Origin: a virus
Length of the DNA stretch: 33,030 nt
IMG/VR virus record: IMGVR_UViG_3300044846_001082
Span: 1 to 33,030 of that record
Strand: one strand, 5' to 3'
Below, piece after piece: positions 1-6,508 of the stretch. Both the position numbers and the translations under genes were made by a program. The notes under the pieces are model-generated. The model was given only the letters and a program-made list of their open reading frames with translations, had not been told where the DNA came from and did not search any database. Numbering within the stretch: the stretch's first letter is position 1; the number at the start of each line of letters is the position of its first letter.

Positions 1-951
1 GTAAGCCTAAATAATAGGCTAGCTAATTTTTTAGATAGCGATAATTTTACTATAGAGGGCTATAACAAGTTAATAGCTGAGGCTAAAGATCTGGCTATAG
101 ATCTAGATAAAAAAGAGCCTAGTAACGTAGAAACTATTTTTAATATAATAGATAAGCATAGCAAAGCGAAAAGGGGCGAAATAACGGGCCTAGCTTTAGG
201 ATACGCCCAGCTAAACGGCGTAGTACTTTTAGAGCCTTGCGACGTAATGCTAGTAGGCGGGCGTCCCGCTATGGGTAAAACGGCCTACGGGGTAAGTACG
301 GCGGTACGTTTAGCGCTATCTGGTAAAAAGGTACTATACTTTAGCTTAGAAATGAGTAAAGAACAAATTTTAAGGCGCGTAATATCTAATATAACGGGTA
401 TAGATAGCAATAAGATAAAATACGGCCTTTGTAGCGATCGCGAAATAAATACGATCTATAGCGCGCAAGCCTTAGCCGAGCTAAATAATCTAATAGTAAT
501 AGAGGGTAGTAAGACTATTAACGAAATTAGTACGCTGGTATCTAAATATAAAAGCGAGGTAGGTATAGACGTCTATATAATAGACTATATACAGAAAATA
601 CAGGCTACTACTAACCGAGGTAGATACGAGGCGGTAACCGAAATAAGTAACGGCGTAAAACTTATTACTATGGGTAGCGCCGTACCCTGTATAGCTTTAG
701 CCCAGTTAAGTAGAGATAGTAGCCGTACTGGTAAACGCCCCAGCCTACCAGATCTAAAAGAAAGTGGCGAGCTAGAACAAGACGCCAGTATAGTAGCCTT
801 TATACATAGGCCAGAGTATTACGGCGAAACCGAAACCTATAACGGCTTACCCTCTACTAACGCTTGCGAGTTTATTATAGGTAAAAACCGCGAGGGCGAA
901 ATAGGTATATACGATTTTAACGTTAACCTAAGTACTAGTAAATTTACGTAA
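1..951 (+). CDS. dnaB: DnaB-type replicative DNA helicase, C-terminal part (5' end outside window)
   Basis: The open frame runs in from base 1, so an ATG at 247 is internal and not the start. Helicase motifs are clear: a Walker A GRPAMGKT (nt 259-282; GRPGMGKT is usual), a Walker B-like YIIDY (Asp at 583) and the QLSRDSS...LKESGELEQDA block typical of DnaB C-terminal RecA domains. About 80 residues precede the Walker A motif here, so most of the N-terminal DnaG-interaction domain is missing. The protein should unwind phage DNA at the fork as a hexamer. Its stop codon TAA overlaps the next ATG (TAATG), so it is translationally coupled to ninG. Identification is secure; the full length is unknown. 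Confidence 0.93.
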   Translation, partial: VSLNNRLANFLDSDNFTIEGYNKLIAEAKDLAIDLDKKEPSNVETIFNIIDKHSKAKRGEITGLALGYAQLNGVVLLEPCDVMLVGGRPAMGKTAYGVSTAVRLALSGKKVLYFSLEMSKEQILRRVISNITGIDSNKIKYGLCSDREINTIYSAQALAELNNLIVIEGSKTINEISTLVSKYKSEVGIDVYIIDYIQKIQATTNRGRYEAVTEISNGVKLITMGSAVPCIALAQLSRDSSRTGKRPSLPDLKESGELEQDASIVAFIHRPEYYGETETYNGLPSTNACEFIIGKNREGEIGIYDFNVNLSTSKFT

Positions 952-1508
952 TGAAAAAACTAAAAACCTGTAAAAACTGCGGGGACAAATTTACCCCGCG
1001 CTTTAATAGTTTAGAGCGCTTTTGCTGGGCTTACGACTGCAAAGTAAAAGAGGCCCTACAAAACCTAGAAAAGCAAAAAAAAGCCGAGGCTAAAAAGGAC
1101 CGCCAGCGCTTACTACAAAAAAAACAGGATCTAAAAACGTTACCAAAATTACAGGCCGAGCTACAGAAATTAGTTAACTTATACGTAAGAAACCGCGACG
1201 AGGGCCTACCCTGTATATCCTGTAACGCTAAACTAAATAAGGATAACGTAAACGCTGGCCACTATTTACCCGCTGGATACTACCCAGCTATTAGGTACGA
1301 TCTAGAAAATATAAATAATCAATGTATAGAATGTAACCACCATAGAGGCGGTAATAGGACCGAGTACCGCGAGGGTTTAATAAAAAAAATAGGCCTAGAA
1401 AAGGTAGAGGCCCTAGAGCAACGTAGGCACAAAAGCCAAAAGTATACGAGGATCGAAATACTAGAGCTAATAGATCTATATAAGGCTAAAACAAAAAAAA
1501 ATAGGTAG
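951..1508 (+). CDS. ninG: NinG/Rap-like recombination protein
   Basis: This 185-residue protein matches the lambda NinG family (Rap, a Holliday-junction/D-loop nuclease). It has an N-terminal zinc-finger-like CKNCG...C...C (residues 7-30), a long Lys/Arg/Gln-rich helix, then CISC...AGHY...CIECNHHRGGN, which supplies the paired cysteines and histidines of the C-terminal nuclease-like domain. The order after DnaB and before an ERF/exonuclease set is typical of phage replication-recombination modules. The start ATG overlaps the helicase stop. The role in resolving recombination intermediates is inferred from the family. Confidence 0.88.
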   Translation: MKKLKTCKNCGDKFTPRFNSLERFCWAYDCKVKEALQNLEKQKKAEAKKDRQRLLQKKQDLKTLPKLQAELQKLVNLYVRNRDEGLPCISCNAKLNKDNVNAGHYLPAGYYPAIRYDLENINNQCIECNHHRGGNRTEYREGLIKKIGLEKVEALEQRRHKSQKYTRIEILELIDLYKAKTKKNR

Positions 1509-1511
1509 TTA

Positions 1512-1569
1512 TTGTTATATTAAATTAAATTTCTATATTTGCTACGTGAAACAATTAAAAAATAACGTA
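1512..1569 (+). promoter_or_regulatory. Repeated promoter-leader module, copy 1
   Basis: It has a -33 TTG at 1512-1514, a 19-nt AT-rich spacer, a -7 box TATATTTG at 1534-1541, four bases, then the 27-nt element beginning GTGAAACAAT at 1546 and ending in the ATG at 1570-1572. The box and spacing fit the Bacteroidota sigma-ABfr promoter consensus. The expected transcription start is at or next to the GTG, so the element is most likely the whole 5' UTR. Copies 2-5 are at 3527, 5086, 17199 and 31459. Confidence 0.82.
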
Positions 1570-2388
1570 ATGAGTACACAAATTAAACCCTATCTATACG
1601 TAAGCCAAGGGGCGGGCGTAAAAATGTTTACACTATGGCGCGATACCCAAGGGGGTAGCCAGTACGTAAAGCCTAGGTACATTAAAAATTTAAGTACCGA
1701 TAAAGAAAAGGCTATGCAAATGGCGCAAGCCTACGCGGATAAATGCGGGCTAGACTTATACGACGACGCCGTAGAAACCCTACGAGAAATTAAGCGCGTA
1801 CATACTTGGACGCCTACTAAAGTACGTTTCGGTAAAAACTATGGTATAGAGCTAGCCGAGTGCGAGCCTAAATTTATAGTCTGGGTAGCTAAAGGTTGCC
1901 CCTTATTAGACGAGTACCAAACCCAAAAAGAGGGCGTAGACGTATGGACTAATAACTATTACGGGGGCGAGGACTTTTGCGAGGTAGCTAAAGACGTAGC
2001 AGTAGAGCTAGGCCTAGGCGTAACCGAGGACTATAACGGGTATAGACGTTTTTATACTAACGACCAGTACGCTAAGATCCTAGCCAAAAGAGCCGAAAAG
2101 GAAAAAGAAACTAACGGCCATTTTTACGAAAACGGCCAGCGCTTAGAGCTAGAGCTAACACTATTAAAGCGCTTTTCTTTTAGTACTGAGTACGGCGAAA
2201 TGAATATACTAACCTTTAAAGATAGCGATAGCCGTATATTTAAGTACAAGGGTAGCAAAAGTTACTATCTACTAGACGAGGGTAAAACTATAAAGCTAAA
2301 GGCTACTATTAAACAAGGCGCGTACCAAGGGCGACTAGAAACGTACCTACAAAGATTAGATATAATTAGTAAATATATAAACCTGTAA
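1570..2388 (+). CDS. Early phage protein of unknown function
   Basis: This 272-residue protein is not confidently assigned. The N-terminal half is mixed alpha/beta with many aromatics. The region after about residue 185 (NGHFYENGQRLELELTLLKR onward) looks like a small beta-barrel seen in Bacteroidota phage and plasmid proteins, in which a short metabolite- or nucleotide-like module reads F-E-YG-MNILTFKD; this is a resemblance, not a family call. The start was set at ATG 1570 and not at the in-frame GTG 1546, because 1546-1569 belongs to the repeated leader and its bases vary without regard to codons. It lies between ninG and the ERF gene, suggesting a replication or recombination accessory role. 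Confidence 0.7.
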   Translation: MSTQIKPYLYVSQGAGVKMFTLWRDTQGGSQYVKPRYIKNLSTDKEKAMQMAQAYADKCGLDLYDDAVETLREIKRVHTWTPTKVRFGKNYGIELAECEPKFIVWVAKGCPLLDEYQTQKEGVDVWTNNYYGGEDFCEVAKDVAVELGLGVTEDYNGYRRFYTNDQYAKILAKRAEKEKETNGHFYENGQRLELELTLLKRFSFSTEYGEMNILTFKDSDSRIFKYKGSKSYYLLDEGKTIKLKATIKQGAYQGRLETYLQRLDIISKYINL

Positions 2389-2389
2389 T

Positions 2390-2962
2390 ATGAAAACAAG
2401 TAAAAAAACGCGGGCCAAGTACCGCCAGTACCTAAAAGAGCTAGACGTAGTAATACGATCCAGCGACGTAGACGTAAGCCCGTATAATCTGGCTAGAGAA
2501 ATGGGCGTAAGTAACTTTTTACCTACGGCCCTTAAAAAGCTAAATTTTATAGTAAAGCGATCCACTACGGCGGGGGTACGTTACGTATGGAATTTAAAAG
2601 GCGTAAACCACGAGCAAATTATAGACGCGGTACTAGAGGCCCGCGCTAGATACGCTAAGGAACGTAAAGAAAAGACTATAGACGAAATTAATAATACGCC
2701 TTTAAAAGATCTTACTAAACAGGATCTAGACGCTTGGCGTAAACGATACCAAAGCCAGACGCCAGACGTAAGCGACCTACCTATACGTAAAGAGGTATAC
2801 GACGTTAGTACGGCTGGCGAAATAAACTATAACCCAGACGAAATTTATAACGTACCGCCTAAAAAAGATAGGGCGCTAAACAGGGCTATACTAAGTAAGA
2901 TACTAAGCGTAGGGCTAGATCTATTAAAGAATTTAATAACCAGAAAAATAACTAAAAAATGA
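2390..2962 (+). CDS. Small basic protein, possible HTH DNA-binding protein
   Basis: 190 residues, starting one base after the previous stop. Residues 30-70 (SPYNLAREMGVSNFLPTALKKLNFI) read like a helix-turn-helix followed by a beta-wing. The middle is a charged helix, and the C-terminus (LLKNLITRKITKK) is strongly basic. No family is recognised. It overlaps the ERF start by 4 nt (ATGA), so it belongs to the same recombination operon under promoter copy 1. DNA binding is inferred from charge and the HTH-like pattern only. Confidence 0.65.
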   Translation: MKTSKKTRAKYRQYLKELDVVIRSSDVDVSPYNLAREMGVSNFLPTALKKLNFIVKRSTTAGVRYVWNLKGVNHEQIIDAVLEARARYAKERKEKTIDEINNTPLKDLTKQDLDAWRKRYQSQTPDVSDLPIRKEVYDVSTAGEINYNPDEIYNVPPKKDRALNRAILSKILSVGLDLLKNLITRKITKK

Positions 2963-3513
2963 GCGAGGACAAAAAAGACCTTTATAAGGCGCTGGCTAAT
3001 TTTCAATACGAAACGCCAACGATACCAAAGGGTAAAAAAGGATACGGCTATAACTACGCCGAGCTATCTAAGACTATAGAAATTATTAAGCCTTACCTAC
3101 AGAAATACGAGCTAGGCTTTACCCAGTTATTAAGGGACGAAAATATACTAACTACTATACTTTTTCACTACCCTACGGGCCAGTCTTTAGACTGCGATAC
3201 TATACTACCAAAAGGCTACGAGTTAAAAGGTATGAATTTATACCAGACCGACGGGGCTAGAAATACCTACTATAAGCGTTACGTATTATTAGGCCTTTTA
3301 GGCGTCTTTTGCGAGGACGAGGATACAGACGCTAAGGGTAAGGTAGAAAAGGCTAAAGATCCTAGCGAAACCCCTAAAAAAGATAGTCTAAGCGAAAACC
3401 AATTTATACAACTTATAGGCTATATAAAAGCGGGTAAAATTACTAAGGACCAAGCTATACAGAAATATAATTTAACCCCTACGCAAAAATTAAGCCTAGC
3501 AAATGTAGAATAA
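2959..3513 (+). CDS. erf: ERF-family single-strand annealing recombinase
   Basis: The 184-residue protein shows the ERF pattern: LYKALANFQYETPTIPKGKK, then YGYNYAELSKTIEIIKPYLQKYELGFTQLL, then a DGARNTYYKRYVLLGLLGVFCEDEDTD segment. ERF proteins anneal complementary single strands during phage DNA recombination and circularisation. The C-terminal tail (KDSLSENQFIQLIGYIKAG...) is a small helical domain often attached to ERF. The gene is followed directly by an exonuclease with its own promoter copy, the usual annealase-nuclease pairing. The ATG overlaps the upstream stop. Confidence 0.87.
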   Translation: MSEDKKDLYKALANFQYETPTIPKGKKGYGYNYAELSKTIEIIKPYLQKYELGFTQLLRDENILTTILFHYPTGQSLDCDTILPKGYELKGMNLYQTDGARNTYYKRYVLLGLLGVFCEDEDTDAKGKVEKAKDPSETPKKDSLSENQFIQLIGYIKAGKITKDQAIQKYNLTPTQKLSLANVE

Positions 3514-3526
3514 ATTAAATTTTTTA

Positions 3527-3562
3527 TATATTTGCAAAGTGAAACAATTAAAAACTAACGTA
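3527..3562 (+). promoter_or_regulatory. Repeated promoter-leader module, copy 2
   Basis: The -7 box TATATTTG is at 3527-3534, followed by CAAA, then the leader from 3539 to the ATG at 3563. The AT-rich spacer (AAATTAAATT) is conserved with the other copies, but the -33 TTG is not present at the expected place (3505-3507). This leader copy differs from the consensus at one base (C at leader position 17) and is the best match to the antisense sequence at 7250-7271 (20 of 22). Confidence 0.75.
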
Positions 3563-4285
3563 ATGAAAAGACACGAATTTTTAGTAAGAGCTAGTAGATT
3601 AGGGGACTTAATGGCTAGCGATCGTAGCGGTAAAGGGTTAGGCCTTACGGCTAAAAAGGTAATTTTAGAGGCCGTACTATTTAATAAGTATGGTATAGAG
3701 CCTAAAGAAATTACTAATAAGTACCTAGAGAAAGGCCTAGCTAACGAGGTAGAGGGTATTAAATTAGCGAGTAAAGTATTAGGCTGGCTAGATATAGATA
3801 CCGATAAGCCAAAGGTAAGGCTAAGTAACGACTACGTAGTAGGCGAGCCAGACGTAAACGAGGCCGATCTAGTAGCCGATATAAAAAATAGCTGGGACGC
3901 CTTTACGTTTCCGTATGGATCTAAAGAAATACCTACAAAAGGGTACGAGTACCAACTATTAGCCTATTTATGGCTTACAGGTAAGAAAAAAGCGAGCCTA
4001 GTATATACCCTAACAGATAGCCCAGAGCATACTATTTTAGACGAAACTAACCGCCTAGTATGGAAAAATACGGCTAACCCTAAATACGCCCATTTAACGC
4101 AAAGCGAAATAGAGCAAGCTATAGAGGATAAAGTACGCCAGTCTTTAACTTTTAGCGATAAGATACCAGCCGAAAAGCGAGTAAAAGAGTACGTAGTAGA
4201 GTATAACGACGAGGCTATAGAAAAGATTAAAGAGCGTATAGATCTAGCGAGGCTAGAGTACGATAAGTTATATAACGAAATTTAA
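3563..4285 (+). CDS. YqaJ/RecB-type PD-(D/E)XK exonuclease
   Basis: 240 residues from ATG 3563. Nuclease residues are visible: GEPD with Asp97, then D106-I-K108 (the DxK of the PD-(D/E)XK fold) and Gln131-x-x-x-Tyr135 (QLLAY), a motif shared by RecB-family and YqaJ exonucleases. It should digest one strand of a duplex end so that the ERF protein can anneal the exposed strand. The start follows the repeated leader; the GTG at 3539 would add eight residues of leader sequence. The next gene begins 5 nt downstream. Confidence 0.85.
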   Translation: MKRHEFLVRASRLGDLMASDRSGKGLGLTAKKVILEAVLFNKYGIEPKEITNKYLEKGLANEVEGIKLASKVLGWLDIDTDKPKVRLSNDYVVGEPDVNEADLVADIKNSWDAFTFPYGSKEIPTKGYEYQLLAYLWLTGKKKASLVYTLTDSPEHTILDETNRLVWKNTANPKYAHLTQSEIEQAIEDKVRQSLTFSDKIPAEKRVKEYVVEYNDEAIEKIKERIDLARLEYDKLYNEI

Positions 4286-4290
4286 ACGTA

Positions 4291-4740
4291 ATGAAAGAGA
4301 ACATAGTAAAAATTACGGGTAAGGCCTTAGAGGTAGGGCCTACCCAAACCTTTAGCGAGCGCTTTAGTAAGCGTACTTTAGTACTGGATATAACAGATAA
4401 CCCAAAGTACCCTAACTACCTTAGCGTAGAGTTTAGTAATGATAAAACAGACCTACTAAATAACATAAAGATAGGCGACGAGGTAAAGGCTACTATAGCT
4501 TTACGGGGTAGGGCTTGGGTAGACAAAAATACAGGCGTAACTAAGTACTTTAATAGCCTAGAGGCGATAGGTCTAGAGTACGCCCCTGTAAACGATTTTA
4601 CACCTATTAGGCCAGCCGAGGCTATAAACCTATTAGATCCTAGTAGCCAGCGGGTAGAAAATAATCTACAAACTAAAGAAAGTAATAACGCGGGTAATAA
4701 TCTGGCGCTAGATCTAGGCGAGGACGACCTACCCTTTTAA
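4291..4740 (+). CDS. SSB-like OB-fold protein, DUF3127 family
   Basis: 149 residues. The N-terminal 95 residues match the DUF3127 pattern of Bacteroidota: ITGKALEVGPTQTFSERFSK, LVLDITDNPKYPNYL, a short loop with DLLNNIKIGDEVKATIALRGR, then a Tyr/Phe strand. The extreme C-terminus is EDDLPF (residues 144-149), the acidic tip by which bacterial SSBs recruit partners, joined by a Gln/Asn-rich linker. Together these point to a phage single-strand DNA-binding protein working with ERF and the exonuclease. The upstream bases AAACGTA-ATG match the initiation pattern of other genes here. Confidence 0.85.
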   Translation: MKENIVKITGKALEVGPTQTFSERFSKRTLVLDITDNPKYPNYLSVEFSNDKTDLLNNIKIGDEVKATIALRGRAWVDKNTGVTKYFNSLEAIGLEYAPVNDFTPIRPAEAINLLDPSSQRVENNLQTKESNNAGNNLALDLGEDDLPF

Positions 4741-4752
4741 TAAATTAACAAA

Positions 4753-4959
4753 ATGAAAGCTAAAGAACTGGCTAACCTTAATACCTCAGCTAGGGAACTA
4801 ATAAAGGGGTATATAGAAAAGAAAAAACTAACCCTAAACGCCTTTAGTAAAAAGGCTGGGGTACACCAAAGCCAGCTATACCTATACTTAGAGGCTGGTA
4901 AAGGTTTACATAGTAGTACGCTAGAAAAAATAGGTAACTATATAGCTGAAAATAAGTAA
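4753..4959 (+). CDS. Small XRE-type helix-turn-helix protein
   Basis: 68 residues. LTLNAFSKKAGVHQSQLYLYLEAGKGLHSSTLEKIGNYI is a clear HTH of the XRE/Cro type, with the recognition helix near QSQLYLYL. It is the last gene before a strong terminator and lies about 40 bases upstream of four 11-bp-spaced TTTAGAC repeats, which are plausible binding sites. It is the only candidate phage repressor or Cro-like regulator in the window. Target and direction of control are inferred from position. Confidence 0.78.
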   Translation: MKAKELANLNTSARELIKGYIEKKKLTLNAFSKKAGVHQSQLYLYLEAGKGLHSSTLEKIGNYIAENK

Positions 4960-4965
4960 AAATAT

Positions 4966-4990
4966 AAGGGGTTTATAGCCCCTTTTTTTT
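4966..4990 (+). terminator. Rho-independent terminator after the recombination operon
   Basis: The stem AAGGGG (4966-4971) pairs with CCCCTT (4979-4984) around a 7-nt loop and is followed by a run of eight T. It closes the ninG-to-HTH operon. Confidence 0.88.
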
Positions 4991-4995
4991 ATCTA

Positions 4996-5040
4996 TTTAG
5001 ACCTAATTTAGACCTAGTTTAGACTTTATTTAGACTTTAT
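4996..5040. repeat. Four TTTAGAC iterons at exact 11-bp period
   Basis: Perfect TTTAGAC units start at 4996, 5007, 5018 and 5029. The first two extend to TTTAGACCTA and the last two to TTTAGACTTTA, and a degenerate TTTATAT begins at 5040. The 11-bp period places each unit on the same DNA face. A T-rich stretch (5041-5058) and promoter copy 3 follow. The array could be a multi-site operator or activator array, or replication-origin iterons next to an AT-rich melting region. Confidence 0.88.
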
Positions 5041-5085
5041 TTATATTTTTTTTTCTTTAGATCTATGCTAAATTAAATTTATTAC

Positions 5086-5121
5086 TATATTTGTCTAGTG
5101 AAACAATTAAAAAATAACGCT
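5086..5121 (+). promoter_or_regulatory. Repeated promoter-leader module, copy 3
   Basis: The -7 box TATATTTG is at 5086-5093, then TCTA, then the leader from 5098 to ATG 5122. The AAATTAAATT spacer is conserved; no TTG is seen at the -33 place (5064-5066). The iteron array upstream (4996-5035) may replace the -33 contact through an activator, or may hold a repressor. Confidence 0.75.
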
Positions 5122-5706
5122 ATGAAAAAAGAAACTTTAAGAGAATTTACCCTAATTACTAAAAAAGGACGCTACTATAACGACGTAGTAGCTAAGGATC
5201 GCGACGAGGCTACGGCTATTATAGATAGTTACCTAGAGCGTAACGACTGGGTAGCTAAAGTATGGACCAACCCTATAAGCGGTAAAGAGCTACTACAACC
5301 TACTAAGACGTTAAAAGAGTACAAACTAAACGAGCTACTACGTAACGACCTTAAAGAGGGTAAGCTAAAACTATCTAGCGCTTATAGCGAAAATAAGTAT
5401 AGCGAGGGTACGGCTGAGTACGAAAATAACGGCGAGTATATTTGCGTTAATTTTGAGTACGACTTTAGCTATACGCGTAGCGGTTACGATATTATACCAG
5501 AGTTTACTATAGACGTAATTAGTATATACGACTACGAGGGCGACGAGTATAATAATCTAGACCACGACGTAACGCGATTACTGGCTAACCAGATAGCCGA
5601 GGATATTAATAACGACTACGACGTAGAGCGCTGGGCTAACTGGGGCGTAGACGAGGATAGGCTATATTTTGAGGACGATACCCCAGCGTACCCTATAACC
5701 CTGTAA
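5122..5706 (+). CDS. Very acidic early protein, unknown function
   Basis: 194 residues from ATG 5122. The first 100 residues are mixed in charge. In the last about 97 residues (from TAEYENNGEYICVNFEYDFS) I count 25 Asp/Glu against 4 Arg and no Lys. The tail runs VERWANWGVDEDRLYFEDDT. No family is recognised; it is not an obvious ArdA. It is the first gene after the iterons and has its own copy of the shared promoter. A protein this acidic, made early, could be a DNA mimic blocking a host DNA-binding defence protein, but that is inference only. Confidence 0.75.
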   Translation: MKKETLREFTLITKKGRYYNDVVAKDRDEATAIIDSYLERNDWVAKVWTNPISGKELLQPTKTLKEYKLNELLRNDLKEGKLKLSSAYSENKYSEGTAEYENNGEYICVNFEYDFSYTRSGYDIIPEFTIDVISIYDYEGDEYNNLDHDVTRLLANQIAEDINNDYDVERWANWGVDEDRLYFEDDTPAYPITL

Positions 5707-5716
5707 CTTTAGAGCT

Positions 5717-6160
5717 ATGCGATATATTAAGCTAATAGATATTAACACTAAGGTAGGTACGAAAACGTACCTACTTTTTATTTCCGACGATCCTAGGGCG
5801 ATCTTTTTATACTTTAATAAAAGCGACTTTAACGGGCTTAATTTAGTAGCTTGCGAAAAGCGACTAAAACAGGGCGGGACGTATATAGACGGCTGGGCTA
5901 ACGAAAGCCCTACAGACGATAAAACGCCTTACCTCTTTTTAAACCTAAAGAGCCTAAACGAGCTACCACTAGTAAAGGTAGCTACGCTAATAAACCACGA
6001 GGCTAGCCACTTGGCTATAATGTTTTACGGCCAGCTAAACGACGATAACGAAGAGGATATAATAACCCTAGCCGAAAAGATTACGCTAGATATTATAGAC
6101 CTTTTAAACTACCCTAAAATTTACTTTAAACTTGAGCTATGCGATATAAACGACTACTAA
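5717..6160 (+). CDS. Putative zinc metallopeptidase-like phage protein (HExxH)
   Basis: 147 residues. A single HExxH motif, His94-Glu95-Ala-Ser-His98, sits in a predicted helix (LINHEASHLAIMFYGQ), followed 13-17 residues later by an acidic stretch (NDDNEEDIITLAEKI) that could give the third zinc ligand or catalytic base. This layout resembles small phage proteins with a 'HE.xH...DNDE' core. There is no signal peptide, so it would act in the cytoplasm. Substrate unknown. Its initiation region is repeated base for base before the next small ORF. Confidence 0.75.
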   Translation: MRYIKLIDINTKVGTKTYLLFISDDPRAIFLYFNKSDFNGLNLVACEKRLKQGGTYIDGWANESPTDDKTPYLFLNLKSLNELPLVKVATLINHEASHLAIMFYGQLNDDNEEDIITLAEKITLDIIDLLNYPKIYFKLELCDINDY

Positions 6161-6252
6161 AGGCGGTAAAGGATCTACTAGCCTTTTTAAACTATCTAGA
6201 AAGCAAAAAAATAGAGGCCAGTATTTACGCGGGCCGTCCCTTATCTTTTTAA
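6139..6252 (+). CDS. Small basic ORF (37 residues)
   Basis: The ORF begins MRYKRLLKAVKDLLAFLNYL and ends ASIYAGRPLSF. Its start overlaps the end of the HExxH gene, and its stop lies 2 nt before the next ATG at 6255, filling what would otherwise be a 94-nt gap. The 15 bases GAGCTATGCGATATA around its ATG are identical to those around the ATG at 5717. Codon choice follows the same CTA/ATA-rich style as its neighbours. An amphipathic basic helix is predicted. Function unknown. Confidence 0.55.
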   Translation: MRYKRLLKAVKDLLAFLNYLESKKIEASIYAGRPLSF

Positions 6253-6254
6253 CT

Positions 6255-6506
6255 ATGGAAAATACTAACTATTTAGAACTTTACGACCTCAAAGTAGGCG
6301 ACTGGGTACAAGCCCCTAACGACGAAAGTATAGGCGAGAATTTAAGCCCCGCTAATATCTACCAAGTAATAGAAATAAGCGAGGGGGCGCTATGTACGTT
6401 TTATATTAGCGACGATAACGGCGAGGCGATCGCTTGCGTAGTAGGATACCCAGACGCGCACCTAAACGGCCTTACTTGGCAAAAAGTACCAATTTTAAAA
6501 TTTTAG
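6255..6506 (+). CDS. Small protein of unknown function
   Basis: 83 residues. The pattern KVGDWVQAPNDESIGENLSPANIYQVIEIS with later beta strands suggests a small beta-barrel, as in many phage accessory proteins, but no family is recognised. It starts 2 nt after the preceding small ORF, and the next gene starts 2 nt after its stop. Confidence 0.62.
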   Translation: MENTNYLELYDLKVGDWVQAPNDESIGENLSPANIYQVIEISEGALCTFYISDDNGEAIACVVGYPDAHLNGLTWQKVPILKF

Positions 6507-6508
6507 AT

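Noticed and set aside
1546-1569. N-terminal extension MKQLKNNV from GTG 1546 (and the equivalents at 3539, 5098, 17233 and 31493)
   Set aside because: The same 27 bases precede five unrelated proteins and vary at residue-changing positions. They are better explained as a 5' leader element, with ATG as the start.
2356-2565. Minus-strand open frames (for example 2356-2565, 8825-9178, 12580-12891, 16049-16366, 18859-19245, 24980-25414)
   Set aside because: Each lies inside or against a better supported + strand gene, has hydrophobic or Ser/Leu-rich composition typical of antisense translation, and has no promoter. The bias toward TA-containing codons and away from TG/CA removes many antisense stops.
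4991-5040. CRISPR array
   Set aside because: The TTTAGAC repeats are 7 bases with 4-base spacers at an 11-bp period, far too short for CRISPR; they are iterons or operator sites.
6434-6508. Upstream extension of the winged-helix-like gene to 6434
   Set aside because: It would lie wholly inside the previous gene in another frame; the ATG at 6509 follows that gene's stop by 2 nt.
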